NCBI GenBank assembly: GCA_964343195.1
Contig: CAYFIR010000031.1
Coordinates: 1 to 55,375 of the forward strand
Source of the DNA: CAYVAP01 sp964343195
Lineage (GTDB): Bacteria; Bacteroidota; Bacteroidia; J057
DNA length: 55,375 nucleotides
Reading direction: 5' to 3'
The notes under the pieces were generated by a model, which saw only the letters and a list, made by a program, of their open reading frames with translations, was not told where the DNA came from and did not search any database. Positions 22,610 through 31,265 of the stretch are shown piece by piece. Numbering within the stretch: position 1 is the first letter of the stretch; each line of letters starts with the position of its first letter. The translations under genes were made by a program, and so were the position numbers.

Positions 22610-23002
22610 TTATTTTCCTCCTCCTGGTCCGCCACGGCCCCTGCGTGGTCGATTCTGGCGTCGCTCTTCCTGCATGGCCTGGAATTTTACATACTGTTCC
22701 TCGGTCAGGATTTCCTGCATCCACGCATCATTCTCTTCCCGTAGTTCCATCATACGGGCAAACATCTCCTCGCGGGTAGCTCCACTCTCTCTCAGCTCTC
22801 TCATTTGGTCGCGGGTATCGGCCTGCAAAGCCTTGATCTCGGTCTGCTGGGTTTCGGTAAGTTGCAGTTCCTCGACCATAGCCTGAAACTGGGCTTCACG
22901 TTCTTCTGGAGTCATCCGTCCCCCCGGTCCGCCTGGACCTTGAGCGATCAACATACCAGAAAAGGCCAATAACATCAGGGTGAAAACTGTCAGTTGTTTC
23001 AT
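22610..23002 (-). CDS. Spy/CpxP-like small exported protein
   Basis: This 130-residue protein has a signal peptide (MKQLTVFTLMLLAFSGMLIAQ) and a helical body containing two LTxxQ-type motifs (LQLTETQQTEIKAL and ILTEEQYVKFQAM). These are the hallmark of the Spy/CpxP periplasmic chaperone family. Glycine/proline-rich tails flank it (GPGGPGGRM and RPRRGRGGPGGGK). The start at 23002 puts the signal peptide first. The role is probably periplasmic stress or chaperone-like, by family only. Confidence 0.72.
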   Translation of the reverse strand: MKQLTVFTLMLLAFSGMLIAQGPGGPGGRMTPEEREAQFQAMVEELQLTETQQTEIKALQADTRDQMRELRESGATREEMFARMMELREENDAWMQEILTEEQYVKFQAMQEERRQNRPRRGRGGPGGGK

Positions 23003-23133
23003 TTGAATCTGGTTTATTCTTGGTTTGAGTCCATTTGACTGAATAAGTCTCAATGGGTTGAATGTATTTGGAAAGCAGTCAGCAGTTAGACTCCTCTTTT
23101 TCTCCAATTATTCCCGAGGCATCGAGCCGAAAT

Positions 23134-23166
23134 AAAAAAAAAGACCGTCCCATCAGGGACAGCCTT
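23134..23166 (-). terminator. Terminator of fabI
   Basis: On the minus strand, AAGGCTGTCCC / GGGACGGTCTT form an 11-bp stem with two G-U pairs, followed by nine T residues. It lies about 110 nt beyond the fabI stop. Confidence 0.8.
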
Positions 23167-23276
23167 CTATTTTTGCTGGCTTACAGGCCAGTAGCGAAAG
23201 GGGGAGCCAGTGCTTTTGAGATTCCCGGATTCTATCTATCCCAAGTTCTCAAAATCCCAGTATCCCAACATCCCGC

Positions 23277-24095
23277 TTATTCCTCATCTACCTTAATGGC
23301 TTCGAAGATGTCCTCGCTGATACCTACGCTGCTGAATCCACCGTCGTGGAAGAGGTTCTGCATGGTCACCTTACGGCAGTAATCAGAGAACATCATGGTA
23401 ACGTAGCTGGCACAATCGTCAGCAGTGGCATTGCCCAGGGGAGACAGCATCTCACCGTAAGCAAGCATTTTGTCAAAGCCTTTTACCCCTGTACCTGCAG
23501 TAGTAGGCGTAGGTGACTGGGAAATGGTGTTAACTCTCACCTTTTTATTGGTTCCAAAGTGGTAGCCAAAACTGCGGGCGATGGATTCCAGCAGGGCCTT
23601 GGCATCAGCCATGTCGCTGTAATCACCGAAAGTACGCTGGGCAGCGATGTAGGTCAGCGCTACAATGGAACCCCACTCATTCATCAGGTCGCGCTGGTAA
23701 AGGGCCTGCATGACCTTGTGAAAAGAGATGGCAGAAACATCATAGGTCTTGTTCAGCCAGTCGTAGTTCAGGTCTGTATAGTGACGCTTTTTACGTACGT
23801 TGGGAGACATGCCGATGGAGTGGAGGACGAAGTCCAGCTTTCCAAACTGCTCTTCAGCAGCGTCCAGGAGCTTGTTGAGGTCCTCCATGCTGGTCGCGTC
23901 AGCAGGAATGATCTGTGCTCCGGTCTTCTCACCCAGAGCATTTAGTTGGCCCAGACGCAGGGCTACAGGAGCATTGGTCAGGATAAACTTACCGCCTTCG
24001 GCGTGTACCTGCTCAGCCACCTTCCATGCGATGGAATTCTCATCCAACGCTCCGAAAATGATACCGGTTTTTCCTTCGAGTAGATTTTTGCCCAT
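23277..24095 (-). CDS. fabI: Enoyl-[acyl-carrier-protein] reductase (NADH)
   Basis: This 272-residue SDR-fold enzyme performs the last reduction in each cycle of type II fatty-acid synthesis and is the usual triclosan target. It has the FabI-type dinucleotide loop GIIFGALDENSIAWKVAEQ and the FabI active site: a tyrosine in VALTYIAAQ, then YSDMADAK with tyrosine and lysine seven residues apart. SPTPTTAGTGVKGF forms the substrate loop. I chose the ATG at 24095 (MGKNLLEGKTG), matching known FabI; the upstream ATG at 24134 adds a non-homologous tail. It is monocistronic and divergent from the persulfide dioxygenase gene. Confidence 0.95.
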   Translation of the reverse strand: MGKNLLEGKTGIIFGALDENSIAWKVAEQVHAEGGKFILTNAPVALRLGQLNALGEKTGAQIIPADATSMEDLNKLLDAAEEQFGKLDFVLHSIGMSPNVRKKRHYTDLNYDWLNKTYDVSAISFHKVMQALYQRDLMNEWGSIVALTYIAAQRTFGDYSDMADAKALLESIARSFGYHFGTNKKVRVNTISQSPTPTTAGTGVKGFDKMLAYGEMLSPLGNATADDCASYVTMMFSDYCRKVTMQNLFHDGGFSSVGISEDIFEAIKVDEE

Positions 24096-24320
24096 AGGAG
24101 TTTTGATGTACGGTCTTGAAATTATGGCAGGCAAATAAGCACATTATTAGCTGGCAGGCAAGAAATGGGTGAAGATGCGAAATAGCATTTGGCAGAATGA
24201 GTTTTCGCATGTTTCATTACATTATGATATGATGATATTTGTAAAGCAATTGAGTTTCATCCAGGGTATGCGAAACATTCAACGTCGTACCACCCGATTA
24301 AATCCTAACTTTCTATTACT

Positions 24321-25745
24321 ATGTATGTAGAGCAGATCTATACCGGATGCTTGGCCGAGGCCGCTTATTACATTGAGTCAAATGGTGAGGTTGCCATTAT
24401 TGACCCGCTTCGTGAATCAGGACCTTACATTGAATTAGCAGAGAAAAGAGGTGCCAAGATCAAGTACGTGATGGAGACTCACTTCCATGCGGATTTTGTT
24501 TCGGGACACCAGGATCTCGCTGCCAAGACAGGTGCTACCATTGTGTTTGGTCCTACTAGCATGGATACAGGATATGATGCCCTGATAGGCGAAGACAATC
24601 AGGAGTTTAAGGTCGGAAATGCTACTATTCGCCTGATCCATACCCCAGGCCATACCATGGAGTCTTCCTGCTACCTCCTCCTCGACGAAGAAGGAAAAGA
24701 GCATGGCATCTTTACGGGTGATACCCTCTTTATAGGCGATGTAGGACGCCCTGACCTTGCCCAAAAAGTTATCGCGGATATGACCCAGGAGAAGCTCGCT
24801 TCTCACATGTACGATACCATCCATAACAAAATCCTGCCAATGAGCGATGATATCATCGTTTATCCTGGACATGGGGCGGGTTCTGCCTGTGGAAAAAATA
24901 TGTCTTCTGAGACTACTGATACGCTGGGCAATCAGAAGAAAACCAACTATGCCCTTAATCCTGATCTGAGCCGCGAAGAATTCATCAAGCAGCTGCTTGA
25001 CGGATTGACTCCCCCTCCAGGTTACTTCCCGCACAATGTCCTGATGAATATCCAGGGCTATGACAAGTTTGACGAGGTACTGGAACAGGGAACCAAAGCC
25101 CTTAGTCCTGCTGCTTTTGAAGCCGCGGCCAATGAAACCGGAGCTCTGTTGCTGGATGCACGCCACGAGCAGACCTTTGCCAAGGGATTCATTCCCAATT
25201 CCATCAACATCGGCATTGATGGCAGCTTTGCCCCATGGGTAGGTGCCCTGATCCGCGATGTGAAGCAGGAGATCCTGCTCATCGCTGACGAGAATCGTGT
25301 AGAAGAGATCGTAACCCGCATGTCTCGCGTGGGATTTGACCGCACGCTGGGATATCTTGAAGGAGGATTTGAAGCCTGGAAAAACGATGGCCGCGAAGTC
25401 GATACCATCGAATCTGTCACCGTAGCAGAACTGGCAGAACTCAAGGATGCAGGCGAAGAGATCAACATCCTGGATGTACGCCGCAAGAGCGAGCATGACA
25501 GCGAGCATGTGATCGGTGCGAAAAATGTGCCGCTTGACTACATCAATGAGAACATGGCCATGGTGGATAAAGACAAAAACTGGTTCGTACACTGTGCCGG
25601 TGGTTACCGGTCCATGATCTTTATCTCTATCCTGCAATCCAGAGGATTCCGGAATCTGAAGGACATCGCGGGTGGCTTCAAGGCAATCAAGGAGAACGGC
25701 TCCTTTGAGGTGTCTGATTATATCTGCCCTACTACCATGCTGTAG
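24321..25745 (+). CDS. Persulfide dioxygenase-rhodanese fusion (CstB/ETHE1-like)
   Basis: This 474-residue cytosolic enzyme joins an ETHE1-like metallo-beta-lactamase-fold domain (about 1-240) to two rhodanese domains (about 265-355 and 370-465). The iron-site residues are in THFHADFVSGH (H54, H56, D58), TPGHT (H111) and GDTLFIGDVGRPDL (D134). The usual second histidine of HxHxDH is F59, typical of mononuclear-iron persulfide dioxygenases. The first rhodanese domain lacks an active-site cysteine (LLDARHEQTF); the second has C425 in HCAGGYRS. It should oxidise persulfides and transfer sulfane sulfur in sulfide detoxification. No sulfide:quinone reductase is adjacent. A strong terminator follows. 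Confidence 0.9.
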   Translation: MYVEQIYTGCLAEAAYYIESNGEVAIIDPLRESGPYIELAEKRGAKIKYVMETHFHADFVSGHQDLAAKTGATIVFGPTSMDTGYDALIGEDNQEFKVGNATIRLIHTPGHTMESSCYLLLDEEGKEHGIFTGDTLFIGDVGRPDLAQKVIADMTQEKLASHMYDTIHNKILPMSDDIIVYPGHGAGSACGKNMSSETTDTLGNQKKTNYALNPDLSREEFIKQLLDGLTPPPGYFPHNVLMNIQGYDKFDEVLEQGTKALSPAAFEAAANETGALLLDARHEQTFAKGFIPNSINIGIDGSFAPWVGALIRDVKQEILLIADENRVEEIVTRMSRVGFDRTLGYLEGGFEAWKNDGREVDTIESVTVAELAELKDAGEEINILDVRRKSEHDSEHVIGAKNVPLDYINENMAMVDKDKNWFVHCAGGYRSMIFISILQSRGFRNLKDIAGGFKAIKENGSFEVSDYICPTTML

Positions 25746-25904
25746 GAGGGTTGGTTAGACGATAGGTGTTACCTACGGAGGCCTTTTGGTGACCTGGATG
25801 GGTGGGTGATTACCCCTACCTGGTGAGTTCCGGAGATAGCATCTCTCAGAGGTTCCCGATGAACCTGGCCTTTTGAGGACTACCTATGCGCCTTATTCTT
25901 CATG

Positions 25905-25955
25905 CCAAATGGTATTTCGATTCTGTCGAAATACCATTTGGTTTTCATATTTTTT
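25905..25955 (+). terminator. Terminator downstream of persulfide dioxygenase
   Basis: A perfect 16-bp hairpin (CCAAATGGTATTTCGA / TCGAAATACCATTTGG, loop TTCTG) is followed by TTTTCATATTTTTTG. It lies 160 nt past the stop and just before the next promoter. Confidence 0.85.
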
Positions 25956-25982
25956 GATTTATGTTTAGTTCATTCGAATGTG

Positions 25983-25990
25983 TACCTTTG
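25983..25990 (+). promoter_or_regulatory. -7 promoter element for PAS protein gene
   Basis: TACCTTTGC matches the consensus exactly. It lies downstream of the longest possible start (25978), showing that translation begins at 26029 or 26035. Confidence 0.65.
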
Positions 25991-26034
25991 CGGCTTCGAA
26001 AAATTTCGACCCAATCAAACACGGAGAGATGGAC

Positions 26035-27156
26035 ATGAATGCGAAGCAGCTTATAGCGGGACTACAGGAAAATCCCGACCCTGCCATAAATCAGCTAGCC
26101 GAATACGTGGAAAGGTTAGGTCTGGAAAAAGATAGATACCTGACCATCCTGGATACAATGGCGGAAGGATGGTGGCAATGGGAAGTCGGGTCCCGCGAAG
26201 CATATCAGAACCCCAACTGGTTCAGGATGCTGGGATTTGCTGCGGAAGAGATCATCCCCTCACTGGACACCTGGATGGATCTCATGCACCCGGATGATCG
26301 GGAAACCGCATTTGTGAGGCAGCAGGAATTGATGGACAGGCAGGACAGTTGGGAACTGATATTCAGGATGAGGGCAAAAGATGGGAGTTACAGATGGGTG
26401 CTTTCACGGGGAAAAGTAGCAGAACGAGCAGCTAATGGGAAAGCGAAATTTGTGGTGGGAACTCACCGGGATATTACGGAGCAGCGGGAACTTGAGCGAA
26501 AGGTATGGGTAGGAGAGTCTTCAAGTCTGCTGCAGCGGGTTTTTCAGGTGGCTCCCTCCGGGTTCAAGGTGTATGACTACCTCAACCGACGGATAACCTT
26601 CTCTGCCAGAATCATGGAAATTCTCTATGGGCGGCGAGATGAGGACTATCATATTTTATCTGAGGATGAAATGTTGGAGCGAATCCATCCTGATGATCGC
26701 AAATCGTTGAAACAACATGGTAAAGCGATGTTGGGTGCCCGGGACGGCGAAGTGCTGGAAAGTTTTTTTAGGGTAAGAGATCACGAGGGATCCTATCGGT
26801 GGCTATGGCTTAGAGATTCTGTGTATCAGCGAAATCAAGCCGGGAAACCTACCCATGTCCTGGGCTCTTTGACAGAAATTACAGATGCCCGGGAAAAACA
26901 GGACCGTTTGGAAGAATCCATATCAGAACTTCACCAGCTTTCATGGATGCATTCACATAAGCTCCGGGCTCCGATCGCCAATATCCTGGGACTTACCGAA
27001 TTGCTCAAATCTGAAGTTCCGATGAATCATATGGCCCATACCCTGATAGGTTATCTGGGCGAGACGGTTACCAAACTGGACGAGGTGGTTCATGAGCTTT
27101 CTGGCCGGATCAACAGGCTTCGGGATGAAGGAGGGGCTAGGCCTTCCGAAGAGTAA
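26035..27156 (+). CDS. PAS-PAS protein with histidine-kinase DHp helix but no ATPase domain
   Basis: This 373-residue cytosolic sensor has two PAS_3-type domains (about residues 30-150 and 165-285; both end in the PAC pattern and contain HPDDR). A DHp-like segment follows with candidate phospho-histidine H308 in SHKLRAPIANILGLTELL. The protein then stops about 65 residues later without any N, G1 or G2 boxes of a kinase ATPase domain. It may be phosphorylated in trans, act as a phosphatase or dimerisation partner, or be decayed. The start at 26035 is preceded by CGGAGAG at good distance; 26029 is an in-frame alternative. Its 3' end overlaps the convergent gene by 20 bp. Confidence 0.82.
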   Translation: MNAKQLIAGLQENPDPAINQLAEYVERLGLEKDRYLTILDTMAEGWWQWEVGSREAYQNPNWFRMLGFAAEEIIPSLDTWMDLMHPDDRETAFVRQQELMDRQDSWELIFRMRAKDGSYRWVLSRGKVAERAANGKAKFVVGTHRDITEQRELERKVWVGESSSLLQRVFQVAPSGFKVYDYLNRRITFSARIMEILYGRRDEDYHILSEDEMLERIHPDDRKSLKQHGKAMLGARDGEVLESFFRVRDHEGSYRWLWLRDSVYQRNQAGKPTHVLGSLTEITDAREKQDRLEESISELHQLSWMHSHKLRAPIANILGLTELLKSEVPMNHMAHTLIGYLGETVTKLDEVVHELSGRINRLRDEGGARPSEE

Positions 27157-28375
27157 TCAGCGTTACCTCGGGCCATATGCCTACCCGTCCGGAGAAGCCT
27201 ATGAAGCCAAATCCCCGGTTTACGTACAGGGTTCTGCCTTCGGCGTCGTATCGTCCCGCCCACTTTGGGTAACGGTACTTGACCGGGCTCCATCTGAATC
27301 CTTCTGTTTCTACCCCAAACTGCATCCCGTGGGTGTGGCCTGCCAGGGTGAGGTGAATGTGGGTAGGGTGGGGGACTACCTTATGGTCAAAATGCGTGGG
27401 ATCATGTGAAAGGAGAATCCGAAATGGAGATGCCTCCGTTCCCTTCAGAGCCTTGTCCAGATCGCCCAATTGAGGGAAAGGCGGCTCGCCCCAGTTTTCT
27501 ACTCCAATCAGGGAAATGTGCTGTCCCTCTTTTTCCAGATTGACATGGGCGTTGTTTAGCAGTTGAAAGCCCACGGCCTCATGGTGAGCGGCCATTTCAT
27601 CCAGGTGGGCCTGCCACTCTGACTCAGGTTTATGGTCAGGATAGTCGTGATTTCCCATTGTGGAATACATTCCGTAGGGAGCGTTCAGCGCTGCAAAAGT
27701 CTCCCGCCAGGGGGTAAATTCTGCTGCCTCCCGGTTGATCAGATCACCAGTGAAGACGATCAGGTCCGCCTGCTGCTGCATGGCTAGCTCTACCCCCCTG
27801 GCTACCGCCCGCTGATTGTCAAAGCTGCCACTGTGAATATCTGACAATTGAACAATGGTGAAGCCATCAAATGCTTCTGGGAGGTCTGGATGCGTAAAGT
27901 TCAGCTTTCGTAGCTGGTAATCATACTTGCCCTTTAAAATCCCGTATGCCATGCTGGCAAATGGAAGAGAGGCCACTGTCAGCCCTACCTGGGCAATAAA
28001 CTTTCTGCGGCTATCTGAAACCGGGGCAGACTTTCCCTGAGACATTGCGATTCCCCTTTCGGCGAGTGTCCACAGGTCACTGCCGAGCAAAAATCCAATC
28101 CAGATCAGTTTGCCCAGCATGAGCGCCATGGCCCAGCTAAGCAGGCCGGTGGCCCATAGATAAAGAGAATGCGAAGTGGTCTGAGAGGCAATGACAAGCA
28201 GGGCGAATCCAGCAAGGGTACACAGTGAGGTGATTCCGTAGGCAATGGTCGCAATGCGCCTCCAGCGTAATTCTGATCCCGAAAGCAGGCTTTTCAATCC
28301 CGTAAAGGCATAATAGTCTATCCCGAAGATTATCAGAAGGACAATAAGCAGAACGCCGATCATGGACAGTCGCAT
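27137..28375 (-). CDS. Membrane-anchored metallophosphoesterase (YaeI/YkuE-like)
   Basis: This 412-residue protein has four N-terminal membrane helices (about residues 1-115) and then a calcineurin-like phosphoesterase domain. All metal-binding motifs are seen: LSDIHSG, FTGDLIN, GNHDYPDH and LAGHTHG. Between the helices and the domain lies a twin-arginine-like stretch (DSRRKFIAQVGLTVASLPF), common in relatives, which suggests the catalytic part is outside the cytoplasm. Relatives hydrolyse lipid- or nucleotide-linked phosphate esters; the substrate is undetermined here. The 3' ends of this gene and the PAS gene overlap by 20 bp. Confidence 0.88.
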   Translation of the reverse strand: MRLSMIGVLLIVLLIIFGIDYYAFTGLKSLLSGSELRWRRIATIAYGITSLCTLAGFALLVIASQTTSHSLYLWATGLLSWAMALMLGKLIWIGFLLGSDLWTLAERGIAMSQGKSAPVSDSRRKFIAQVGLTVASLPFASMAYGILKGKYDYQLRKLNFTHPDLPEAFDGFTIVQLSDIHSGSFDNQRAVARGVELAMQQQADLIVFTGDLINREAAEFTPWRETFAALNAPYGMYSTMGNHDYPDHKPESEWQAHLDEMAAHHEAVGFQLLNNAHVNLEKEGQHISLIGVENWGEPPFPQLGDLDKALKGTEASPFRILLSHDPTHFDHKVVPHPTHIHLTLAGHTHGMQFGVETEGFRWSPVKYRYPKWAGRYDAEGRTLYVNRGFGFIGFSGRVGIWPEVTLITLRKA

Positions 28376-28465
28376 GAATATGTTACTAGGGGTGAGATGG
28401 GAGAGTTGGGCAAATGAACTGGCTAAATTCTGCCTGAAAACTACAATTCTCTGGTATTGAAATTA

Positions 28466-28834
28466 TCAGAGATGCTGCTTTTCCCTGATAGTCTCCTGCT
28501 GGGGGTCTGCATTGCGATTGGTAACATTTGCAAATAGTAGTCCTAGCCAGTGGAAGACATAGAGAAGCAGTACAAAGACGGCTCCCATCGCAAGATATTG
28601 CCAGCCTTCGGCCCACCGAAGAATATCTGCTTCATTCAACTCTGATCTCAGGATCATCAGTCCGATTAGCGTAATGGCTGTTCCCCAGTCCCAGGTTTTC
28701 ATGGGATGTACGACAGGCCCCCACATAGCGACCTTTAGGCGCCCTTCGGTTTTGGCTTTACGCGAACGAAAAACCCTCAGGGTAAGCCCTACCGATATCA
28801 GAATGCAGGAAATGAGCAGGTTAAAATAGGACAT
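28466..28834 (-). CDS. Hypothetical membrane protein (122 aa)
   Basis: This 122-residue protein has about three hydrophobic segments (about 3-20, 50-63 and 80-103) and a polar C-terminal tail (NRNADPQQETIREKQHL). No family is recognised. It lies 90 nt upstream of the metallophosphoesterase gene in the same direction and is probably co-transcribed. It is divergent from the ACMSD gene. Confidence 0.65.
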   Translation of the reverse strand: MSYFNLLISCILISVGLTLRVFRSRKAKTEGRLKVAMWGPVVHPMKTWDWGTAITLIGLMILRSELNEADILRWAEGWQYLAMGAVFVLLLYVFHWLGLLFANVTNRNADPQQETIREKQHL

Positions 28835-28959
28835 AGGTTTTTGGTGGTGGGGATTCTTCTATCAAACGTGCAGATCAGTTAAAAAGGTTTCTGGAAAAAG
28901 CTGCATTTTTGATGAAGGACTGCTAATTACATCAATTACTCCCGAGAAAAATACCAGGT

Positions 28960-29970
28960 ATGCTGAAAATCGACGCGCATTCACACATTATTCCAGAACG
29001 TCTACCCCGATTTACGGAAAAGTTTGGGTATGGGGATTTCATCTATCTCGATCATCATCGACCTGGCTATGCCAATATGATGAAGGGTAACGTATTTTTT
29101 CGGGAAATTCAATCCAACTGCTGGGACCCCAGGTTGCGAATTGAGGAGTATGCTTCCAACAATGCTCAGGTTCAGGTAGTGTGTACAATTCCGGTCATGT
29201 TCAGCTATTGGGCCCAGCCTCAGGATGGACTGGAACTCGCGCGCTTCCTCAATGACCACCTCGCAGGAGTCTGTGCCGAGCACCCCAAACACCTGGTAGG
29301 CCTGGGGACGGTTCCCATGCAAAGCAGCAAACTGGCCGTGCAGGAGCTCCAGCGAATCAAGGAAGAATGCCATTTTCCCGGCATTCAGATTGGCTCCAAT
29401 ATCAACAACATCAACCTCAACGACCCGCAGTTTGATCCGGTATGGGAGGCCTGCGAAGAACTGGACCTCTGCGTCATGGTACACCCCTGGGACATGATGG
29501 GCAAGCGCTACATGGAAAAATACTGGCTTCCCTGGCTGGTTGGCATGCCCGCCGAGACATCGCGGGCCATCTGCTCCATGCTGTTTGGGGGGATTTTTGA
29601 GCGCTTTCCCAAGCTGCGGGTAATGTTTTCGCACGCCGGAGGGTCCTTCCTGGCCACCATTGGCCGCATAGAGCACGGCTACAACTGCCGCCCGGATCTC
29701 GTGGCGATCGACAATGACCGCAACCCCCGCGAATACCTGGGGCACTTTTGGGTGGACAGCATCACCCACGACACCAACGCCTTGCGTTTTGTCATGGACA
29801 GTGTAGGGTCCAATCGCGTAGTCATCGGCTCTGACTACCCCTTTCCGCTAGGGGACCTAACCATTGGAGCCCTGGTGGACGAGATGCGCCTCCCACCGCA
29901 GGACAAGAAAAACCTCTACCATCAGTCCGCCCTTGAGTGGCTGGGGCTGGAAGCGAGTGACTTTGATTGA
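28960..29970 (+). CDS. 2-amino-3-carboxymuconate-6-semialdehyde decarboxylase (ACMSD)
   Basis: This 336-residue zinc-dependent amidohydrolase-fold enzyme diverts the kynurenine pathway from quinolinate/NAD synthesis towards glutarate by decarboxylating ACMS. It matches ACMSD from bacteria and animals nearly end to end: the opening IDAHSHIIPE, NCWDPRLRIEEY, PVMFSYWAQPQDGLEL, KYWLPWLVGMPAETSRAICSM and GSDYPFPLGD. Metal and catalytic residues are H7, H9, H175, H225 and D292. No other kynurenine genes are adjacent, so its pathway partners are elsewhere. Confidence 0.95.
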   Translation: MLKIDAHSHIIPERLPRFTEKFGYGDFIYLDHHRPGYANMMKGNVFFREIQSNCWDPRLRIEEYASNNAQVQVVCTIPVMFSYWAQPQDGLELARFLNDHLAGVCAEHPKHLVGLGTVPMQSSKLAVQELQRIKEECHFPGIQIGSNINNINLNDPQFDPVWEACEELDLCVMVHPWDMMGKRYMEKYWLPWLVGMPAETSRAICSMLFGGIFERFPKLRVMFSHAGGSFLATIGRIEHGYNCRPDLVAIDNDRNPREYLGHFWVDSITHDTNALRFVMDSVGSNRVVIGSDYPFPLGDLTIGALVDEMRLPPQDKKNLYHQSALEWLGLEASDFD

Positions 29971-30080
29971 GACCGTTTCACTGCCAGACCGCTGCGCTGT
30001 CAGAAGTCAGAAGCGAGATAGGAAGTCTCTGGCCTCAGGACAGGCCATAGGCCGATCTGACTTCTGACTTCTCTTCTTCT
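29970..30080 (+). repeat. Dispersed copy of the AGAAGTCAGAAGCGAGAT element
   Basis: It begins GAGACCG and holds CGCTGCGCTGTCAGAAGTCAG and ACAGGCCATAGGCCGATCTG, the same parts as the tandem array at 31948-32285. The left (AGAAGTCAGAAGCGAGAT) and right (GATCTGACTTCT) parts are roughly inverted, so the element can fold. Confidence 0.7.
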
Positions 30081-30162
30081 TCCCCGCCTCGAATTAAACG
30101 GGTTTTGCTATATTGCGTGTGGCTCGAAAGAGTCGCTGTGTCCAATTTCTCATCAACCAGCC

Positions 30163-30339
30163 ATGAAGACACCCCGCGCCAAGACCCGCGCCCAACTCGC
30201 TGCTGAGTACGGCATCAGCCCCCGCACCCTCCGCCGCTGGCTCCACCGAGAGCGACTCCCCATCTCCTCTGGCCTCCTCTGCCCCAAAGAACAAGCCCTG
30301 ATCTATCAGGCATTGGGGAAACCCCAGGCATCAGACTAA
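30163..30339 (+). CDS. Small helix-turn-helix DNA-binding protein (58 aa)
   Basis: The 58-residue product begins MKTPRAKTRAQLAAEYGIS and has a single helix-turn-helix (LAAEYGISPRTLRRWLHRE) followed by LLCPKEQALIYQALG. This is a small DNA-binding domain of the MerR/Xre-like type with nothing else attached. It is immediately followed by four TGTCCG motifs spaced exactly 10 bp (30345-30380), which could be its operator. It lies between a repeat element and a barrel-protein gene. Its arginine- and proline-rich, GC-rich coding differs from its neighbours, hinting at an accessory origin. Target unknown. Confidence 0.7.
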   Translation: MKTPRAKTRAQLAAEYGISPRTLRRWLHRERLPISSGLLCPKEQALIYQALGKPQASD

Positions 30340-30344
30340 GGCGT

Positions 30345-30380
30345 TGTCCGGTTTTGTCCGAAACTGTCCGGTTTTGTCCG
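30345..30380 (+). promoter_or_regulatory. Four TGTCCG repeats at 10-bp phase (possible operator)
   Basis: TGTCCG occurs at 30345, 30355, 30365 and 30375, each separated by GTTT- or AAAC-type spacers, so all copies face the same side of the helix. The array starts five bases after the HTH gene stop and about 85 nt before the next gene. Binding by the HTH protein is inference. Confidence 0.5.
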
Positions 30381-30462
30381 CTTTTTGGGTGGCATGGGAG
30401 CGGAGGTTTCCTGATAATAGCGGTACAAAATCAACACGTTTCTTTTACCATAAGCTAAATCC

Positions 30463-31155
30463 ATGAATCACCTAATCCGGCTATGGCTCCTCCTGAGCCT
30501 GACTCTCCCCATCACCCTCCTGGCCCAGCGCCAGTCCAACCAATACACCTTCGGCTACAACCAGGTTTTTCCCTTCGACATGATCGGCCGCAACCATGTG
30601 GTCTGGGGAGCTTACAAGCACCATCTATGGAAGGGGCTTTTTGTGGGGATCAGAGCAGATTATCATATAGAGGAAAACAACTACATACTGAGAGATCTGA
30701 CAACAGATCCAGATAGGTTTATCCTGACAGTTGAAGATGATTTTGCCTTGGAGGGGGAAGTATCCCACGACGATCTATCGGCAGGTATCCTACAATTTCA
30801 GACGATGGATTGGCGAGATACGGACATCTATTTCAACCTGATGGCCGGGTACACTTTTACCTTTTGGCAAGAGCGGTTGGACCTATCTCTATTCGGAGGG
30901 TATGGATTGACCTACAAACAAACCTCAGCGCTGGTAAGCCATAGCGGTCTGTTCACGGTAATAGATCCTGACTTACCTCAGACTGAGGGGCTGCTGCTTT
31001 TTCCGGGTTACAAACGAGGCTTGGTTCCTTCGCCCCTGGCAGGCTTTGAGTTCTCGTATAGCACAGGCCCCTGGCTCCTGGGCATCAACGCAGTATTCAA
31101 CCCTGAAGCTACTACCATCATCACCCATGGCCTGTTGCTGGGCCGCCAATTCTAG
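30463..31155 (+). CDS. Outer-membrane beta-barrel-like protein, hypothetical
   Basis: This 230-residue protein has a signal peptide (MNHLIRLWLLLSLTLPITLLAQ, cleavage after about residue 22). The rest has alternating amphipathic strands (e.g. LFVGIRADYHIEENNY, IYFNLMAGYTFTF, WLLGINAVFNPEATTI) and a terminal aromatic residue (LLLGRQF), typical of outer-membrane barrels. No specific family is recognised. The next gene has the same size and style, so the two may be diverged paralogues. Confidence 0.65.
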   Translation: MNHLIRLWLLLSLTLPITLLAQRQSNQYTFGYNQVFPFDMIGRNHVVWGAYKHHLWKGLFVGIRADYHIEENNYILRDLTTDPDRFILTVEDDFALEGEVSHDDLSAGILQFQTMDWRDTDIYFNLMAGYTFTFWQERLDLSLFGGYGLTYKQTSALVSHSGLFTVIDPDLPQTEGLLLFPGYKRGLVPSPLAGFEFSYSTGPWLLGINAVFNPEATTIITHGLLLGRQF

Positions 31156-31265
31156 GGAAGAGGATTGGTAATTCGTGATTCGCAATTCGTAAAAAGCATT
31201 CTAACAGTCGGTTAATTGCAAATGATTTAGGCAGACCGACAACTGTTCCTGACATCCCAATCATC

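Noticed and set aside
24435..25637. 400-codon minus-strand frame opposite the persulfide dioxygenase gene
   Set aside because: It is fully antisense to a gene with clear domains and motifs, and its product has no recognisable domain or signal. It is a shadow of codon bias.
29002..29769. 255-codon minus-strand frame opposite ACMSD
   Set aside because: It is antisense to an unmistakable enzyme and has no motif.
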